Below, in pieces: positions 5,724-7,532 of a stretch of DNA of 7,532 nucleotides. The notes under the pieces are model-generated. The model worked only from the letters and a program-made list of their open reading frames with translations, searched no databases and was not told the DNA's origin. The translations under genes and the position numbers were made by a program. The DNA comes from an uncultured Bacillota bacterium. GTDB lineage: Bacteria; Bacillota; Dehalobacteriia; UBA4068; UBA4997. Position 1 is the stretch's first letter, and every line of letters starts with the position of its first letter. The stretch covers positions 1-7,532 of the forward strand of contig CAQWMM010000034.1 of the NCBI GenBank assembly GCA_948907985.1, written 5' to 3'.

Positions 5724-7022
5724 ATGGTTGCTCGTTATAAATTGCCGGAAATGGAAAAAATCTGGTCCGATGAAAATCGTTTTCAGCAAATGCTGCAAGT
5801 GGAGCTTTATGTATGTGAGGCCATGAAAGATATGGGGCAAATGGATGAGGAGGCCTATAAAGATATCGAAGCAAAGGCTGGTTTTGATTTGCAGCGTATC
5901 CGAGAGATTGAAAGCGTTACCCGGCATGATGTGGCAGCCTTTTTTGCGGCTGTTTCGGAGCGTATTGGTGAGGAAAACGCCAAAAAGCTGCATTGGGGCA
6001 TTACGGCCTCTGATTTGGTGGATACGGCTATGGCTGTGCAGATGCGCCAGGCGGTTGATTTGATTATCGGCAAGCTTTACCAGCTGCGGGATGTGTTGGC
6101 TGAATTGTCCAAGGAGCATAAATATACACTGATGGTTGGGCGAACTCATGGCGAGCATGCCGAACCGATGTCTTTTGGACTGAAGATGGTGGTTTGGACC
6201 GGCGAAATTGACCGCTCTCTGGCCCGGCTGCATCAGGCGCGCAACAGCGTAGCGGTAGGCAAAATATCCGGGGCGGTTGGCTCTTATGCCCATATTGATC
6301 CTTTTGTCGAAGAGCATGTTTGCCGGCGTTTGGATTTGCGTCAGGCCGTTTCGGCCTCGCAGATTTTGCAGCGAGATCGTCATGCCGAGCTGCTTTTGGT
6401 TTTGGCTTTGCTGGGTTCCACCTTGGATAAATTTGCTATTCAGATCCGCACTCTGGAAAGGACGGAAATTGCCGAGCTGGCCGAGCCGTTTGAGCATGGC
6501 GTGGTGGGCTCTTTTGCCATGCCGCACAAGATTAATCCGGTTAAGGCGGAAAGCGTCAGCGGCCTGGCCAGAATCCTGCGCGGTAACGCTATGGCTGCAA
6601 TGGAAGATGTGCCGCTCTGGGACGAGCGAGATTATACTCATGCCTCGGCTGAGCGGATTATTATTGCTGAAAGCTGTATGCTGGCAGATTATATGCTGCA
6701 AATGATGTTGGAAACTATGCGCTGTATCATTATCAATCACGAGCAGATGGAACATAATCTGGATTTAACCAAAGGGCTTATTTTCTCGCAGAGGGTTTTG
6801 ATGGCTCTTCAGGAACATGGCGTGCCGCGCCTGCAAGCCTATGAAATGGTGCAGCGCAACGCTGTGGCCGCCGCGCAGGAGCACATGGATTTCGCTTATT
6901 ATCTTTTGCAGGATGAGGAGTTTATGCAGATCATTTCGGTTGAAGAGTTGGATTCGCTTTTCGATTATGAATATTATCTGAAACACTTTGATTATATTTA
7001 TAAAAGAGCCGGTATTTTTTAA
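5724..7022 (+). CDS. purB: Adenylosuccinate lyase
   Basis: Cleaves SAICAR to AICAR and adenylosuccinate to AMP, each with release of fumarate. At 432 residues it matches the B. subtilis-type enzyme. Expected active-site residues are present: H68 in TRHDVAAF, H90 in HWGITASD, H142 in GRTHGEHAEP, and the flexible signature loop GSFAMPHKINPVKAE with S263, K269 and E276. These fall within one residue of the B. subtilis numbering as I recall it. The loop normally reads GSSAMPHKRNP; here the second serine is Phe and Arg is Ile, and TSSD is TASD. The first serine, which by comparison with fumarase is the catalytic one, is kept. The frame is open from GTG at 5715, but that triplet is part of GAGGTGA (5712-5718), so the ATG at 5724 is the start. 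purF follows after 64 nt. Confidence 0.96.
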   Translation: MVARYKLPEMEKIWSDENRFQQMLQVELYVCEAMKDMGQMDEEAYKDIEAKAGFDLQRIREIESVTRHDVAAFFAAVSERIGEENAKKLHWGITASDLVDTAMAVQMRQAVDLIIGKLYQLRDVLAELSKEHKYTLMVGRTHGEHAEPMSFGLKMVVWTGEIDRSLARLHQARNSVAVGKISGAVGSYAHIDPFVEEHVCRRLDLRQAVSASQILQRDRHAELLLVLALLGSTLDKFAIQIRTLERTEIAELAEPFEHGVVGSFAMPHKINPVKAESVSGLARILRGNAMAAMEDVPLWDERDYTHASAERIIIAESCMLADYMLQMMLETMRCIIINHEQMEHNLDLTKGLIFSQRVLMALQEHGVPRLQAYEMVQRNAVAAAQEHMDFAYYLLQDEEFMQIISVEELDSLFDYEYYLKHFDYIYKRAGIF

Positions 7023-7086
7023 ATGCGCTTTGCGCTTATCTAAATATTGTTTTAATAAGTTAGTTTAGGGAAATGGGGTACAAAAA

Positions 7087-7532
7087 ATGCAAATGGAGCA
7101 ATGGCAGCACGAAACCCCTTGGGACAAGCTGCATGAAGAATGTGGCGTCTTTGGGATTTACGATGCGACAAACGAAACCAATGTGGTGCAAAAAACCTAT
7201 ATGGCGCTTTATGGTTTGCAGCACCGCGGGCAGGAAAGCTGCGGTATTGCCGTCAACAACAACGGTGCGGTATCTCTGCATAAGGATTTGGGGTTGGTGC
7301 CGGATGTGTTTACCAAGGAACATCTGGAGGCCCTGGGCAGCGGCCAAATTGCCATTGGCCACACCCGCTATTCCACAACCGGCCAGCCGCATCGTTTTAA
7401 CGCCCAGCCTTTGCTGTCCCGCCATTTTAAAGGTTCGATGGTATTAGCGCATAACGGCAATTTGATTAACACGGCGGAGTTGAAGTCTAATCTGGAACAT
7501 AAGGGTATTACTTTCCAGACGACTACTGATAC
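7087..7532 (+). CDS. purF: Amidophosphoribosyltransferase PurF, 5' part
   Basis: First committed enzyme of purine synthesis: PRPP plus glutamine gives 5-phosphoribosylamine. The window ends after 148 complete codons, so only the glutaminase (Ntn-hydrolase) domain is seen. HEECGVFGIY places the nucleophile at Cys19, so an 18-residue propeptide would have to be removed, as in the processed B. subtilis-type enzyme and unlike E. coli PurF. Further signatures are YGLQHRGQES, GHTRYSTTG (R94), NAQPL and LAHNGNLIN (H122-N125). The ATG at 7087 is 8 nt after GGGG at 7075-7078; the ATG at 7093 is a possible alternative that would shorten the propeptide by two residues. It follows purB by 64 nt, in which I see no clear terminator or promoter. 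Confidence 0.95.
   Translation, partial: MQMEQWQHETPWDKLHEECGVFGIYDATNETNVVQKTYMALYGLQHRGQESCGIAVNNNGAVSLHKDLGLVPDVFTKEHLEALGSGQIAIGHTRYSTTGQPHRFNAQPLLSRHFKGSMVLAHNGNLINTAELKSNLEHKGITFQTTTD

Noticed and set aside
5700..6755. Long minus-strand open frame (351 codons) opposite purB
   Set aside because: It lies antisense to a clear purB with all its catalytic motifs, has no family resemblance, and its composition is what a mirrored coding frame gives.
7023..7062. GCGC-TTT-GCGC hairpin and TTTAAT/TAATAA boxes before purF
   Set aside because: The stem is only 4 bp with no T-run, and the -35/-10 candidates have either poor matches or wrong spacing, so neither a terminator nor a promoter is supported.

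Overview
This is a chromosomal housekeeping stretch, with every gene on the + strand, from a bacterium that looks like a Bacillota (Firmicutes). The indications are a trmK gene directly followed by a Nif3-family gene, GAGGTGA Shine-Dalgarno sites at a constant spacing, and an A-type RNase P RNA, which points away from Bacillales and Lactobacillales. Clostridia or Negativicutes fit; I lean to Negativicutes with low confidence. I see no mobile element, phage gene, CRISPR array, tRNA or defence system.

Layout. Positions 1-1964 hold a tight three-gene cluster: the 3' part of trmK (tRNA adenine-22 N1-methyltransferase), a short-form Nif3-family metalloprotein, and a LUD-domain protein with a C-terminal cysteine cluster. 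Positions 1965-2460 hold the RNase P RNA gene (rnpB) with a strong promoter, an A-tract-rich upstream region and flanks that can pair with each other. A small helical, charged protein of unknown function follows (2488-2838). Next is one uninterrupted reading frame (2910-5129) that encodes TrmB (tRNA guanine-46 N7-methyltransferase) and threonine synthase ThrC. From 5181 to the window end lie three purine biosynthesis genes: purE, purB and the 5' part of purF.

How the genes work together. trmK, rnpB and trmB all act on tRNA (methylation and 5'-end maturation). purF starts de novo purine synthesis, purE handles the carboxylation step and purB acts twice (SAICAR to AICAR, and adenylosuccinate to AMP). 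ThrC makes the last step to threonine.

The most unusual feature is the trmB-thrC junction. The TrmB frame has no stop codon and runs through an AT-rich, Asn/Ile/Lys-rich linker into ThrC. The linker still carries a perfect GAGGTGA site and an ATG for thrC, and two tandem TAA codons sit one frame away exactly where TrmB should end. This looks like a recent stop loss or one-base deletion, a frameshift site, or a sequencing error; the cell could make ThrC both fused and alone. The second most interesting region is the rnpB leader, with a perfect hairpin at the predicted transcription start and an extended P1-like helix. Otherwise the window is ordinary, and I do not claim a new system.
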